Origin: Beijerinckiaceae bacterium
GTDB lineage: Bacteria > Pseudomonadota > Alphaproteobacteria > Rhizobiales > Beijerinckiaceae
Assembly: GCA_024304885.1 (NCBI GenBank)
Contig: JALJOM010000003.1
Coordinates: forward strand, 592,110-656,109
Length of the DNA: 64,000 nt
Reading direction: 5' to 3'
The translations under genes and the position numbers were made by a program. Under the pieces are notes generated by a model, which saw only the letters and a list, made by a program, of their open reading frames with translations, was not told the origin of the DNA and searched no databases. Position 1 is the first letter of the stretch. Each line of letters begins with the position of its first letter. This document shows positions 25,170-34,960 of the stretch, one piece after another.

Positions 25170-27356
25170 CTATCCGCCGAACAGCTGCTCGAAGACATTG
25201 CGCTCGCGCGGCGGCGGCGGGGCCGCGGGCCGCTGCCAGTCCCCCGCGTTCGGAATCGGCGCCGGTGGCACGAGGCCCGAGCTGCGGCGTTGCGGCTCGG
25301 TCGGGATCTGACCCGGCGGGCGCATCGCCTCGGCCGGCGGCGGGCGGCTTCCGGGCGTGGCGCCGACCTCGATCGGGGCGCGCGGTGGGGCGCCGAAATC
25401 CTGGCGCACCGCCGAACGGGACGGACGCTCGATCGCGCCGCCCCACTCCGGAGCGACCGGGACCGGCGCCTGCGGGGGCGCCTCGGGCAAGGCCGCGAGC
25501 CCGTCGAACAACCCAGTTCCTTGCCAGATGCCGCCCGGCAGCGGTTGAGGCGGCACGTTCTTGTGCGCGGCCTGCATGAAGCGCGACCAGACCTCGACGG
25601 GGAGACTGCCGCCGGTCGCCTTCTTCGTGGGGGAGCTGTCGTCGTTGCCCATCCACACGCCGGTGACGAGATGGCTCGTGTAGCCGATGAACCAGGCGTC
25701 GCGAAAATCCTGGCTCGTCCCGGTCTTGCCGGCGGCCTCCCAGCCCGGCACGCCCCCCTTGCGCGCGGTGCCGGTGACCAGCGTCTCCATCATCATCCGG
25801 TTCATCATCGAGAGAATGGCCGAATCGATCACCCGTCCGTTGCTTCCCCCCTTGCGCTGATAGAGGAGCTTTCCGCGCGCCGTCTTCACCCGTTGCACGA
25901 TGCGCGGCTGGACGCCGATCCCGCCGTTGGCGAAAGCCACATAGGCGGTCGTGATCTCGAGCGGGGTGACCTCGGAGGTCCCGAGCGCGATCGAGGGATT
26001 GAGGTCGAGGTCCGAGGCTATGCCGAGCCGGTGGGCGACCTTCCCGATCGCCTTCGGGCCGACCTCGAGGCCGAGCCGGACGGCGACCGTGTTGAGCGAC
26101 ATCGACAGGGCCTTGGTGAGCGTCACCGGACCGTGATAGCCCCTGGCATAGTTCTCGGGCTTCCAGCCCCTCACGTTGATCGGGGCGTCCTCGCGGACCG
26201 AGTCCGGCGTGAGGCCGTTCTCGAGCGCGGCGAGATAGACGAAAGGCTTGAAGGCCGAGCCCGGCTGGCGGCGCGCCGCCACGGCACGGTTGAACTGGCT
26301 CGCCGCATAGTCGCGCCCGCCGACGAGCGCCTTCACCGCGCCGTTCGGGTCGAGCGCCACGATCGCGCCTTGCTCGACGCCGTATTTCGTGCCCCTGCGG
26401 TCGAGCTCCTCGGTCAAGGCGCGCTCGGCCGCGCCCTGCAGCGCGGCATCGAGCGTCGTCGTGACCACGATATCCTCGTCGATGGTGCCGATCGTATCGT
26501 CGAGCACGTCCATCACATAGTCGGCGGCATAGTTGACGGAGCCGGCACCGCGCTCCTGCATGGCCCCGGCGGGGCGCGCGAGCGCGAGCTTTCCCATGTC
26601 CTCCGAGACGAAGCCCTCCTCGACCATGGCGGCGACGACCTGGGCCGCGCGCTCCCTCGCCCCGGCCGGATTGCGGTTCGGGGCGAGCTTCGAGGGCGCC
26701 TTCATGAGGCCCGCGAGCATCGCGGCCTCGGGAAGGGTGAGGTTCCGCGCGCTATGGCCGAAATATTTGCGCGCCGCGGCCTCGACCCCATAGGCGCCCG
26801 CGCCGAAATAGACGCGGTTGAGGTAGAGCTCGAGAATCTGGTCCTTGGAATACTTGCGCTCGAGCCAGAGCGCGAGCAGCGCTTCCTGGATCTTGCGCGA
26901 GACGGTCCGCTCCTGGGTGAGAAAAAGGTTCTTGGCGAGCTGCTGGGTCAGCGTCGAGCCGCCCTCGACGGTCGCGCCCGCGCTCGCGTTGCGGGTCAGG
27001 GCCCGCAGCACCGCGACGGCATCGATGCCGAAATGGGAATAGAAGCGGCGATCCTCGATCGCGATGAAGGCCTTCGGCACGAAGCTCGGCAGATCTGCGA
27101 GCTTCACCGCGGCGCCACCGGTGTCGCCGCGATTGGCGAGAAGCGTTCCGTCCTCGGCGAGGATGGCGATATTGGGCGGTCGCTTCGGCACCGCGAGCTG
27201 GTCGATCGGCGGAAGCTGCGCCGCGTGATAGACGACCACCGCCCCGACCGCGATCGCGCCCCAGACCCCGAGGGTCGCGAGAAAGGACAAGAGCCCGAGG
27301 GCCAGCGAGCGCCGACGCCGCGCCGTGTGTCTCCGATCTCGAGTCTCGCGCGCCAC
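25170..27356 (-). CDS. mrcA: Penicillin-binding protein 1A
   Basis: A 728-aa bifunctional class A PBP that polymerises glycan strands and cross-links peptides. GTG 27356 is chosen (AAGGGATC upstream); the longer frame runs through a palindromic repeat. Order: cytoplasmic basic tail, one membrane helix (about 18-43), a GT51 transglycosylase with EDRRFYSH (E101) and GGSTLTQQLAKN, and a transpeptidase with SAFK (S367), SLN (420-422) and KTG (544-546). The C-terminal ~140 residues are a Pro-rich tail. It could equally be called PBP1c by size, but the motifs fit PBP1A. Confidence 0.92.
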   Translation of the reverse strand: MARETRDRRHTARRRRSLALGLLSFLATLGVWGAIAVGAVVVYHAAQLPPIDQLAVPKRPPNIAILAEDGTLLANRGDTGGAAVKLADLPSFVPKAFIAIEDRRFYSHFGIDAVAVLRALTRNASAGATVEGGSTLTQQLAKNLFLTQERTVSRKIQEALLALWLERKYSKDQILELYLNRVYFGAGAYGVEAAARKYFGHSARNLTLPEAAMLAGLMKAPSKLAPNRNPAGARERAAQVVAAMVEEGFVSEDMGKLALARPAGAMQERGAGSVNYAADYVMDVLDDTIGTIDEDIVVTTTLDAALQGAAERALTEELDRRGTKYGVEQGAIVALDPNGAVKALVGGRDYAASQFNRAVAARRQPGSAFKPFVYLAALENGLTPDSVREDAPINVRGWKPENYARGYHGPVTLTKALSMSLNTVAVRLGLEVGPKAIGKVAHRLGIASDLDLNPSIALGTSEVTPLEITTAYVAFANGGIGVQPRIVQRVKTARGKLLYQRKGGSNGRVIDSAILSMMNRMMMETLVTGTARKGGVPGWEAAGKTGTSQDFRDAWFIGYTSHLVTGVWMGNDDSSPTKKATGGSLPVEVWSRFMQAAHKNVPPQPLPGGIWQGTGLFDGLAALPEAPPQAPVPVAPEWGGAIERPSRSAVRQDFGAPPRAPIEVGATPGSRPPPAEAMRPPGQIPTEPQRRSSGLVPPAPIPNAGDWQRPAAPPPPRERNVFEQLFGG

Positions 27357-27387
27357 GCGGATCGATCCCTTGTCGCAATTCGCCGTC

Positions 27388-27410
27388 ATGCCCGGCCTCG
27401 AGCCGGGCAT
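27388..27410. repeat. Short palindromic element (ATGCCCGGC-CTCGA-GCCGGGCAT)
   Basis: Perfect 9-bp arms at 27388-27396 and 27402-27410. This motif is a common alphaproteobacterial intergenic palindrome. Here it sits in the leader of the PBP1A gene and explains why the open frame runs beyond the true start. Confidence 0.7.
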
Positions 27411-27565
27411 CCGGGCCCCGACTACAAAGCTCGGGCGCGGCTGGACGGTCCCCGGGGACCCGGCACCAGCCCGCTCGAAATCGGGCATGAATTCGGCGCT
27501 TTGAGGGCCGCGCGGAGCATGCCTATTCGGTTACCCTTTCCGAATGGTATCATTCTCCGCGGCTC

Positions 27566-27650
27566 GCGGACGTGGCGAAATCGGTAGACGCAAGGGACTT
27601 AAAATCCCTCGGCCTCGGCCATGCGGGTTCGACCCCCGCCGTCCGCACCA
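27566..27650 (+). tRNA. tRNA-Leu (UAA)
   Basis: 85 bases including the encoded CCA (27648-27650). The acceptor stem GCGGACG pairs with CGTCCGC. The D-arm has TGGCGAAATCGGTAGACGC, the anticodon arm GGGA-CTTAAAAT-CCC gives anticodon UAA, a long variable arm (CGGCCTCGGCCATG) marks a class II tRNA, and GGTTCGACC is the T loop. The MFS gene on the other strand ends two bases downstream. Confidence 0.95.
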
Positions 27651-27651
27651 G

Positions 27652-28857
27652 CTACGCAGACTCGAGGCGAAGGGCCAGAAACGCCGCGGCGAGGAGCGCA
27701 CCGCCAATGCCGAGGACCGTCGCAGGCCAGCCGAAGGCGTCGAAGATCGTGCCCAGAACCGCTGTCCCGACGATTCCGCCGCAAAAATAGCTCGAAAGAT
27801 AAAGTCCGCTCGCCGCGGCCCGATCCGTCGTCGCCTCGTGCCCGACGTAGCCGGTTGCGACCGCTTGGGCGAGGAAGGTGCCGATCGCGACGAGCACCAT
27901 CCCGACGACGATCGATCCGAGCGAGGGCAGCGCCACGAGCGGAAGGCCGAGCCCGGCCACCCCGAGCCCCGCCCACAACGCACGCCTCGTCCCGAGCCTC
28001 GCGACGGCATGGCCGGCGAGCGGCGTGGTGAGGATGGACGGCAGAAAGACGACATAGACCACACCGATGCCCATCATGCCGATCGCGATCGGTGGGCGCA
28101 CCAGGACGAAGTTGACGTAGGTGAACACGCCGATGAAGGCGAAGAGGATGCAGAAGCCGATCGCGAACGCGGCGCGCAGGCCCGGATGGGCGAGGTGAGT
28201 CCCGAGCGCGGCGAAGGGAGAGCTGCGTCGGATGCTGCTAGACGGCTGCGTGCGGTCGATCGTGAGCAGGACGAGCACGGCGCCCGTGAGGTTGAGGCCC
28301 GCGAAAAGAGCGAAGTTGGCGGCGAGGCCGAAATGGTCCGTGAAAGCCGCGGCGACGAGGCGGCCCACGAGGTTCGAGGCCACATTGCCGGTGATATAGG
28401 CGGCGAACGCGCCCGCCTTGTCGCGTAGGCTGCAGCGCTCGCCGAGATGGGCGAGGGTCAACGCGAAGGCCGTCGCCATGCAGAGGCCTTGAGCGATCCT
28501 GAGACCCGCGAAAATGACGAGATTCGGCGCGACGGCGAGGAGCAATGTCGGGATCGCGAGAAGCGCGAGGGCGAGGACGATCCCAGAGCGCTTGTCGAGT
28601 TTGGGGCTCGCGAAGGCGACCGCGAGGCTCGCGATCGCCATGCCGACGGTCGTGGCATTGACGGCGAGCCCCATGGCCGCCGGCGTGACGCGATAATGCT
28701 CGGCGAGCATCGGCAGGATCGCCTGCGTCGCGAAGAGATCGACGAGGGTGAGGAAGGCGATGAGCCCGATGAGGGTCGCGCGCCACAGCGCCGTCACCGC
28801 GGTCCGCCATTGCACGATGGCCGTTGCAATCACGGCGGAGCCCGGAACCTCGACCAT
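27652..28857 (-). CDS. MFS transporter
   Basis: A 401-aa integral membrane protein with 12 predicted helices. ATG 28857 is chosen as it leaves a short cytoplasmic leader; upstream reading passes through a repeat. Features: FLTLVDLFATQAILPMLAEHY at helix 1, the intracellular loop region FASPKLDKRSGIV after helix 2, and RIAQGLCMATAFALTLAHL at helix 4. This resembles drug or small-solute proton antiporters (YnfM-like). The substrate is unknown. Confidence 0.85.
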   Translation of the reverse strand: MVEVPGSAVIATAIVQWRTAVTALWRATLIGLIAFLTLVDLFATQAILPMLAEHYRVTPAAMGLAVNATTVGMAIASLAVAFASPKLDKRSGIVLALALLAIPTLLLAVAPNLVIFAGLRIAQGLCMATAFALTLAHLGERCSLRDKAGAFAAYITGNVASNLVGRLVAAAFTDHFGLAANFALFAGLNLTGAVLVLLTIDRTQPSSSIRRSSPFAALGTHLAHPGLRAAFAIGFCILFAFIGVFTYVNFVLVRPPIAIGMMGIGVVYVVFLPSILTTPLAGHAVARLGTRRALWAGLGVAGLGLPLVALPSLGSIVVGMVLVAIGTFLAQAVATGYVGHEATTDRAAASGLYLSSYFCGGIVGTAVLGTIFDAFGWPATVLGIGGALLAAAFLALRLESA

Positions 28858-28886
28858 GGGAGTCTCCACATCAGGCAAGTCGAGCA

Positions 28887-28970
28887 GAGGGATCGGCTCT
28901 ACGCACCTTGTCTTCGCTTGGCGAATTGTTCGTGACGCGAACCGGATACCGGTTCGCTGGAAAATGCTCC
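28887..28970 (-). repeat. Family B intergenic repeat, copy 7 (degraded, inverted)
   Basis: GGGATCGGCTCTACGCACC, GCGAATTGTTCGTGACGCG, AACCGGATACCGGTTCGCTGG and AAAATGCTC are still readable. It lies between the MFS gene start and the cupin gene end. Confidence 0.7.
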
Positions 28971-29002
28971 CGCGAGCGCCGAGGCGGGATTGGTAGAATC
29001 GC

Positions 29003-29473
29003 TCACATGTTGTGGTCGTGGAGGTCGTGCTGCACATCGGCGGAGAGCAGGACGGCCGGGCCACGCCCGGTGTTCTTCCACCAATGCGACACCTCGGCCG
29101 TCTCGCGTGCCACATCGCCCGCCTTGTGGACGATCGGCACCGCGCAATTGCTGGCATATTCGGTAATCTCGCCCTCGGTGATGTAGATGATCGCCGGGCG
29201 ATCGGCGTGGCTGTGCCACGGCACGATTCCGTTGCGCTGGACGACGAGCTTACGCAGCCGGAGGTTACGCCCGTCGAGCTTGCCCGGCTCCGCGCCGAGG
29301 TCGATCATGCCGAGGACGGTGTCGGTCACGCCCTTGGCGGCCGTCGTGACGGGCTTCGTCGCGTCCTGCTTCATCTTGTCGGCGGGGCATTGGCCGGCGG
29401 TCGCGGTCCCCGCGAGCAGGGCCGAGGCGCCGGCGAAAGCTGCCGCGAGAACAAGGATTTTCTTCGTCGACAT
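29003..29473 (-). CDS. Secreted cupin-domain protein
   Basis: A 156-aa protein. ATG 29473 has GGAG at eight bases; ATG 29479 is the alternative. A signal peptide (KKILVLAAAFAGASALLAGT) ends near ATA-GQC. The mature part has a small beta-barrel cupin with WHSHADRPAIIYITEGE (His and Glu metal ligands) and later SHWWKNTG. It is probably a periplasmic metal-binding or small-ligand protein; no enzymatic role is assignable. Confidence 0.8.
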   Translation of the reverse strand: MSTKKILVLAAAFAGASALLAGTATAGQCPADKMKQDATKPVTTAAKGVTDTVLGMIDLGAEPGKLDGRNLRLRKLVVQRNGIVPWHSHADRPAIIYITEGEITEYASNCAVPIVHKAGDVARETAEVSHWWKNTGRGPAVLLSADVQHDLHDHNM

Positions 29474-29626
29474 CGTCATGTCTCCTCGTTTGTCGATGGC
29501 CGCGGCGGTGCCGGGCTCGACGGGCAAGATCGGGCATGACGGGGGACAAGGGAAATATCGGAAGGCTTTGGAGTCGATAGCCGATCGCTATCTCGGTGCG
29601 TCGCGCGTCGCTCTTCTTCCACTCTC

Positions 29627-29672
29627 GTATTTTCGCGACGCGAGCTGGTATCCGCTTCGCTGGAAAATGCTC
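29627..29672 (-). repeat. Family B repeat, half copy
   Basis: GTATTTTCGCGACGCG, AGCTGGTATCCGCTTCGCTGG and AAAATGCTC: one half of the element, abutting the stop codon (29673-29675) of the FemAB-like gene. Confidence 0.72.
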
Positions 29673-30938
29673 CTATGCCGTCTCCTCCTCGGCCTCCTGC
29701 TGGCGCGGGCCTTTTCGGAACGGGGCGAGGTCGGCATATTCGGCGAGCGACTCGTCCACCGCGATGCGCTCGCGCTGGAGATAATCGTCGATCGCGCTAG
29801 CGAAGCGCTGATCCGCGATGTCGTGGGCCGAGAAGGTCGCGACCGCCGAGTAGCCGCGGGCGAGCTTGTGCTCGCCCTGGGCGCCGGCCTCGACCCGCGA
29901 GAGCTTGTTTCGGATCGCGAACTCGATCGCCTGGTAGTAGCAGACCTCGAAATGGAGGAAAGGGTGCTCCTCGACGGCGCCCCAGTTGCGCCCGTAGAGC
30001 GCGTCCGCGCCGATGAAGTTGATGGCGCCTGCGATGTAGCGGTTGTTGCGCTTCGCCATCACGAGGAGAATGCGGTCGGCCATGGTGGCGCCGACGTTCG
30101 AGAAGAACTCCCGCGTGAGATAGGGCGTGCCCCATTTGCGCGCGCCCGTATCCATGTAGAAGAGATAGAACCTGTCCCAATGGCGCTCGGTGATCGCGGA
30201 GCCCGTCAGGAGCTCGATCTCGATGCCGGGCGCGAGTGCCTCCTTGCGCTCGCGGCGGATCATCTTGCGCTTGCGCGAGGCGAGATCGGCGAGGAAAGCC
30301 TCGAAGTCGGTATAGCCCTTGTTGATGAAGTGGAATTGCTGGCCGGTGCGCTGCAGGAATCCGGCGCCGCCGAGCGCCTCCCATTCGGCTCTCGTCGGGA
30401 AGGTGACGTGGATCGAGGAGGCGCCGAGCTTCTCGCGTAAGGCCCTGAGCCCCGCGATGAGCACCGGACGCGCTCCCTCGTGGCCTCGCGCGACGAGGAG
30501 GCGGCGCCCGGTCGCCGGGGTGAAGGGCACCGCGACTTGCAGCTTCGGGTAATATTTCAGGCCGGCCCGATGATAGGCATCGGCCCAACCATAGTCGAAG
30601 ACGAACTCGCCCATCGAATGGGCCTTCGCATAGGTCGGCGCCGCCGCGACGAGCCGGCCTTCACAATCCCTGACGATGATATGGCAGCTCGTCCAGCCGT
30701 GCTTCGGGGCGACCGAGCCCGAGGTCTCGAGCGCGTTCAGGAAAGCATGGGTGACGAAGGGATTGTGCCGCTCGATCTCGAGCTTGGAGGTTTCCGCGGC
30801 GCCGTTGCCGGGATCAGTCACGTGGACCGACGCGGCTCCGGGGCCGAAGGGCATCTCGGGATTGGCGCAGAGGTCCCATTCCTCGGCGCTGATCTCGCTC
30901 ATCGATTGCGCGACATAGACGCTGTAGGTCGAGGACAT
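29673..30938 (-). CDS. FemAB/GNAT-like acyltransferase (peptidogalycan biosynthesis family)
   Basis: A 421-aa cytosolic protein. ATG 30938 is chosen; the upstream frame lacks coding character. It carries the double-GNAT fold of the DUF482 'peptidogalycan biosynthesis/recognition' family: NPFVTHAFLNALETSGSV near the start, GEFVFDYGWADAYHRAG, FHFINKGYTDFEAFLADL, SRKRKMIRRERKEAL, and at the C-terminus YYQAIEFAIRNKLSRVEAG followed by AQGEHKLARGY. Family members are proposed to add amino-acid or acyl groups to precursor molecules; the true substrate is unknown. Confidence 0.85.
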   Translation of the reverse strand: MSSTYSVYVAQSMSEISAEEWDLCANPEMPFGPGAASVHVTDPGNGAAETSKLEIERHNPFVTHAFLNALETSGSVAPKHGWTSCHIIVRDCEGRLVAAAPTYAKAHSMGEFVFDYGWADAYHRAGLKYYPKLQVAVPFTPATGRRLLVARGHEGARPVLIAGLRALREKLGASSIHVTFPTRAEWEALGGAGFLQRTGQQFHFINKGYTDFEAFLADLASRKRKMIRRERKEALAPGIEIELLTGSAITERHWDRFYLFYMDTGARKWGTPYLTREFFSNVGATMADRILLVMAKRNNRYIAGAINFIGADALYGRNWGAVEEHPFLHFEVCYYQAIEFAIRNKLSRVEAGAQGEHKLARGYSAVATFSAHDIADQRFASAIDDYLQRERIAVDESLAEYADLAPFRKGPRQQEAEEETA

Positions 30939-31798
30939 GGAAGCGCGATCCGGATCCGGGGCGACCTTAGCCCGCGGCTTTCGCGCCTGCAATAAAGGCA
31001 CCAGAGCCGTCCGAGGTGCGGGGGCTTCTCGGACGTGTCTGGTGCAAGGCGTGCTTCCCGTCGAGCCGCGAGCGCGTTGCCGATCGTTCGACGGCGGTTC
31101 GGAAGAACCCTTCTGCGGTTTCACGCGACGCGGCGAAGGCCGTTCGGTCCGCACCAGCGCCCACCCCAAAAGATCGTTCGCCTCGGTCCGAGAAGGGTAT
31201 GAAATCGCGCCTCATCCCCGCCTCGGGGATCAGCCTCGTGCTTCGTGTTTCGAGGACCTCGCGGAGATGCGACCGAGCCGGTTTCCGATCGTTCTAAGTC
31301 TTGTTCGGCAACGATTTCTCGAACACCGACGCTCGAGCTGATGCAAGGGGCGAGGCGGATCGCGCAAGCTGTAGTTCCGCCAAAGGAATTCCGGCTGCGA
31401 TAAGCCGTCCGGCGCGGCGCACGGTCACCCGCGCGATGACATTCTCCACCGCATCGCCCCCGCTTTCAGAGGCGCCGCGCGGTCCTATGGCCGGCCGGCT
31501 TCTCCGGCGAGGAACAGCCGCTCGCGGTTCCGGCGACGATCGAGCCATCGCCGTATCCGGAATGCTCCTCGATGTGCGGACCCGCACTTCGGGAGCGACC
31601 AATGTCCCGTAGTTCCGCACAGAGATCTGAGTGCGCGGGGCGCCGGCTGGGTTCTATGCACCTTCAGCTCGGCATGAAGAGGCGTCGACGCGACCAGGTT
31701 TCACAAAGGGCCTCCGCGGAATTCAGGAAGATGTGCTCGAGTGCTCGCCCGATCGCGCGAGCGGCAGACAGTTTACGCAATCGACGAGGAGATGCACG
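30939..31798. other. 860-bp stretch without a supported gene
   Basis: Open frames on both strands (for example 31294-31620 on the minus strand) have no start signal, no recognisable motif and an Arg/Ser/Ala-skewed composition typical of shadows in GC-rich DNA. No family A or B repeat is present. The region may hold the promoters of the two divergent flanking genes or decayed sequence. Confidence 0.4.
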
Positions 31799-32917
31799 AT
31801 GGCTACCGCGAAGGAGCAGCTGAACAGCCATTATCATTGGAGGCTCGAGGATGCCTACAGCAATTGGCGCGCGAACAAGGTGATTCCTTTCTCGCGCGCC
31901 TATGCGGATGCGTTCAAGGCCTACGAGAAGACCCGCGGTGACGCGGAGAAGGAGCTCCAGGCACGCGCCGAACTCTACATTGCCGTCGCCATGATCGCAG
32001 GCTCCGCTTTTCTCGGCCTCGGTCCCATCGCAGGGATCATCGCGTCAGGCAAGCGCGCGGCGCGGATCGGCAATATCGCGATTGCCAATGCGGTCGGGCG
32101 CCTAGGGGTCGTGGACCGCGCCCAAGCCTGGGTCGTGATGAAGAAGTTCACCTTCGGCGGTCTGCCTCAGTTCACCTCCGCCGTCTGGGACAGCCACGGC
32201 AAGGAACTCGTCAAGAACAAGCTGACGACCTTCGCCATGGACGGTGTCGCACAGGTGACCTCACCCGCTGGCTCGGCGACGCAGGGCGTGCGCGAGTCCG
32301 GGACGCAGCTCCCGATCGAATATTATCTCATGCTCGAAGGGTTGCTGCTCAAGGCGCGGAACGCTGTCGCCAACACGGCGCAGTCCATGGTCGACGACAC
32401 CAATGTCTCGGAAGCGCAGCTCGAAGAATACTGGAAACAGACGATCGGGGGCAACTTCATCAAGAAGGCTCCAAAGGTGCTGCCTAGCGACACTGACCTC
32501 GTCAGGCTCGCCAACGAGATGGAGCTGGCGCTCTGGGCGATGGCGGCGCTCGAGTGGAGGTGGCAACGTACGGTTCAGAGACGTTTCCCCGACGATCTTC
32601 CCGGTAGAGGGCCGACTTGGGTCGAGACGGTCACGGAATACTCGGCCTATCTCGAATCCGACAAGGTCCTCGAACGGGTCGACAAGCTGATGAAGGATCT
32701 CGGAGAACACCGCTACATCATGACCTACCAGGAATCGCGGAATGCCCAGGGGCAGCGTGTCTTGCGCTCCAATAGCGTTCGCACGCTCAACGAGAGCTGG
32801 GACGATCATTTCGGTGCTTGGCACTCGGACGGGGAGAAGAACACTTTCCTCGACTGGGCACATACCTATGTCGTCGAGCGCGCCAACAAGGTGATGGTGC
32901 CGACGGACTTCACTTGA
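31799..32917 (+). CDS. Unrecognised 372-aa protein with a hydrophobic segment
   Basis: ATG 31799 is preceded by GAGGAG at seven bases. The first ~55 residues are charged and helical (HYHWRLEDAYSNWRANKV). A hydrophobic stretch of about 25 residues (59-83, LYIAVAMIAGSAFLGLGPIA and on) is followed by a basic, glycine-containing helix (GKRAARIGNIAIANAVGRLG). The remaining ~260 residues are soluble, Trp-rich near the end (MAALEWRWQRTV; ESWDDHFGAWHSD). This layout, a helical hairpin inside a soluble protein, is reminiscent of pore-forming or channel-type effectors, but no family was recognised. Codon use looks normal for a real gene. It is isolated, with poor-coding DNA on both sides. Confidence 0.7.
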   Translation: MATAKEQLNSHYHWRLEDAYSNWRANKVIPFSRAYADAFKAYEKTRGDAEKELQARAELYIAVAMIAGSAFLGLGPIAGIIASGKRAARIGNIAIANAVGRLGVVDRAQAWVVMKKFTFGGLPQFTSAVWDSHGKELVKNKLTTFAMDGVAQVTSPAGSATQGVRESGTQLPIEYYLMLEGLLLKARNAVANTAQSMVDDTNVSEAQLEEYWKQTIGGNFIKKAPKVLPSDTDLVRLANEMELALWAMAALEWRWQRTVQRRFPDDLPGRGPTWVETVTEYSAYLESDKVLERVDKLMKDLGEHRYIMTYQESRNAQGQRVLRSNSVRTLNESWDDHFGAWHSDGEKNTFLDWAHTYVVERANKVMVPTDFT

Positions 32918-33221
32918 TTCGCGCTGTCGCGTGACCCTATCTCGAGGGCGACCCTCGACGCCTCGAAGGCCGGTCCGAGAAGCGTCGGCCTTCGATCTGG
33001 CGCTTGCCGCGAAACGTGCTCGACCTCCCGCGCGATCCGCACCTCGGGGCAGGAGCCCCAGTGCGCCGCGCGCGGCCTTCCCAGCGGTTGCCAGCGGCTC
33101 GCATCGCGAAGCCCCGGCTTTGCCAGCGAGGTTTGCCGGCCCGGATCGCCGCGGCCTGACCGGCAGCCGAGTTCCTGCCGGGAACTACGAAAGTAGCGTG
33201 GCGCGCGCGGTTGCTGCCGCT
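32918..33221. other. Gap after the 372-aa protein
   Basis: No gene is supported. Short frames lack start signals and motifs. The stretch leads into a family B repeat. Confidence 0.35.
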
Positions 33222-33324
33222 AGAGCATTTTCCGGCGAACCGGATACCGGCTCGCGTCGCGAAAATGCGACAAAACAAGAATGTAGAGCTGCTTTCCGAT
33301 TCCGTCAGGTCGGAAAGCTCTCTA
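33222..33324 (+). repeat. Family B intergenic repeat, copy 8
   Basis: AGAGCATTTTCCGGCGAACCGG ... GGCTCGCGTCGCGAAAATGCGAC ... AAGAATGTAGAGCTG ... GTCGGAAAGCTCTCTAG: a complete, well-conserved copy (dots mark spacing), upstream of the amino-acid permease. Confidence 0.87.
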
Positions 33325-33385
33325 GCCGCGGCCGGCGTGCCTCTGATACACTCGAAGCAAGCGTCAGCAGAGCACGAGGCCGGGC

Positions 33386-34876
33386 ATGAGAAGATTGTGG
33401 GTGCGCAAGTCGATGGTCCTGCTCATCGCGGAGGCGAGCGACGACCCGCATGCGCTCGGCGACCACGGGAAAATCCGGCTCCACCGGACCCTGTCGCGCA
33501 CGAGCCTCGTCTCGCTCGGCATCGGCGCGATCATCGGTGCCGGCATCTTCGTGCTCACCGGCCATGCCGCCGCCGCCCATGCCGGCCCGGCGATCGCGCT
33601 CTCCTTCGTGCTCGCGGGCCTCGTCTGCGCCTTCGCCGGTCTCTGCTATGCCGAGATGGCCTCGACAGTGCCCGTCGCGGGCAGCGCCTATACCTATGCC
33701 TACGCGACCATGGGCGAGTTCGTCGCCTGGATCATCGGCTGGGATCTCATCCTCGAATATGCCTTCGGCGCGACGACGGTCGCGATCGGCTGGTCGGGCT
33801 ACGTGACGAGCTTCCTGCGCGATATCGGGATCCACGTCCCTGCCGCCTTCGCGAGCGCGCCGCTCGCCTTCGACCCGGCGACCGGCGGCTGGCAGACGAC
33901 GGGCGCCTACCTCAACGTGCCCGCGGTCGCGATCGTCTTGGCGCTCACCGCGCTCCTCGTCATCGGGATCCAGGAATCGGCGCGGTTCAACAATTGGATC
34001 GTGCTGATCAAGCTCGCGATCGTGGTCATGTTCATCGCGGTCGGCGCCTTCTTCTTCGACATGGCGAACTGGGTCACGAGCACCAATCCCGACGGGGCCT
34101 TCATCCCGCCGAGCGCCGGCCCGAGCACCTATGGCTGGCACGGCGTCGTCACCGGCGCGGCGGTGGTCTTCTTCGCCTATATCGGCTTCGATTCGGTCTC
34201 GACGGCGGCGCAGGAAGCGAAGAACCCCCAACGCGACATGCCGGTCGGTATCCTCGGCTCTCTCGCGGTCTGCACGATCCTCTATGTCCTCGTCGGCTTC
34301 GTGCTCACCGGCGTCGTCGCCTATGACAAGCTCGGCGTGCCCGATCCGATCGCCGTCGGCGTCGATGCGATGGGCCTCTCCTGGCTCTCGATCCCCGTCA
34401 AGATCGGCGCGATCTTGGGCCTAAGCTCCGTCATCCTCGTGCTTCTGCTCGGCCAGCCACGCATCTTCTACTCCATGGCGCACGACGGGCTGCTTCCCTC
34501 GGCCGCCGCCGCCGTCCACCCGAGGTTCCGCACGCCCTATGTCACGCAGATCCTCACGGGCGTCATTGTCGCGGTCTTGTCCGGTCTCCTGCCGATCGGC
34601 CTCGTCGGCGAGCTCGTCAGCATCGGCACCCTCTTCGCCTTCATGGTCGTCTGTGCCGGCGTTCTCGTGCTGCGCAGCACGCATCCCGAGATCGCGCGGC
34701 CGTTCAAGACGCCCTTCGTGTATGTCGTCGCTCCGCTCGGTGCAGTCTCGGCGTTCTATCTCATGCTGGGCCTGCCGGCCGACACGTGGCTGCGCCTCTT
34801 CATCTGGCTCGCGATCGGGCTCGCGATCTATTTCCTCTATGGCCGCAAGCACGGCCATGTCGGCCGCAGCCTCTAG
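33386..34876 (+). CDS. APC-family amino acid permease
   Basis: A 496-aa membrane protein with 12 predicted helices, similar to the cationic amino acid transporter branch (YfnA-like). The first helix has [21 protein letters not shown], the substrate-binding unwound helix of the APC fold. Conserved [39 protein letters not shown] and [15 protein letters not shown] follow. It imports amino acids by proton symport or exchange; specificity is not readable. Confidence 0.92.
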   Translation: MRRLWVRKSMVLLIAEASDDPHALGDHGKIRLHRTLSRTSLVSLGIGAIIGAGIFVLTGHAAAAHAGPAIALSFVLAGLVCAFAGLCYAEMASTVPVAGSAYTYAYATMGEFVAWIIGWDLILEYAFGATTVAIGWSGYVTSFLRDIGIHVPAAFASAPLAFDPATGGWQTTGAYLNVPAVAIVLALTALLVIGIQESARFNNWIVLIKLAIVVMFIAVGAFFFDMANWVTSTNPDGAFIPPSAGPSTYGWHGVVTGAAVVFFAYIGFDSVSTAAQEAKNPQRDMPVGILGSLAVCTILYVLVGFVLTGVVAYDKLGVPDPIAVGVDAMGLSWLSIPVKIGAILGLSSVILVLLLGQPRIFYSMAHDGLLPSAAAAVHPRFRTPYVTQILTGVIVAVLSGLLPIGLVGELVSIGTLFAFMVVCAGVLVLRSTHPEIARPFKTPFVYVVAPLGAVSAFYLMLGLPADTWLRLFIWLAIGLAIYFLYGRKHGHVGRSL

Positions 34877-34960
34877 GCGGCCGAGACGACGGGAGGAGGT
34901 CGCGGATCGTTTCGAGGACGTGGCGCGTTGAGGGCTCGAAACGCGAACGAGGCACGTACC

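Noticed and set aside
31294-31620. Minus-strand 108-aa frame in the gene-poor region
   Set aside because: No start signal, no motif, composition of a shadow.
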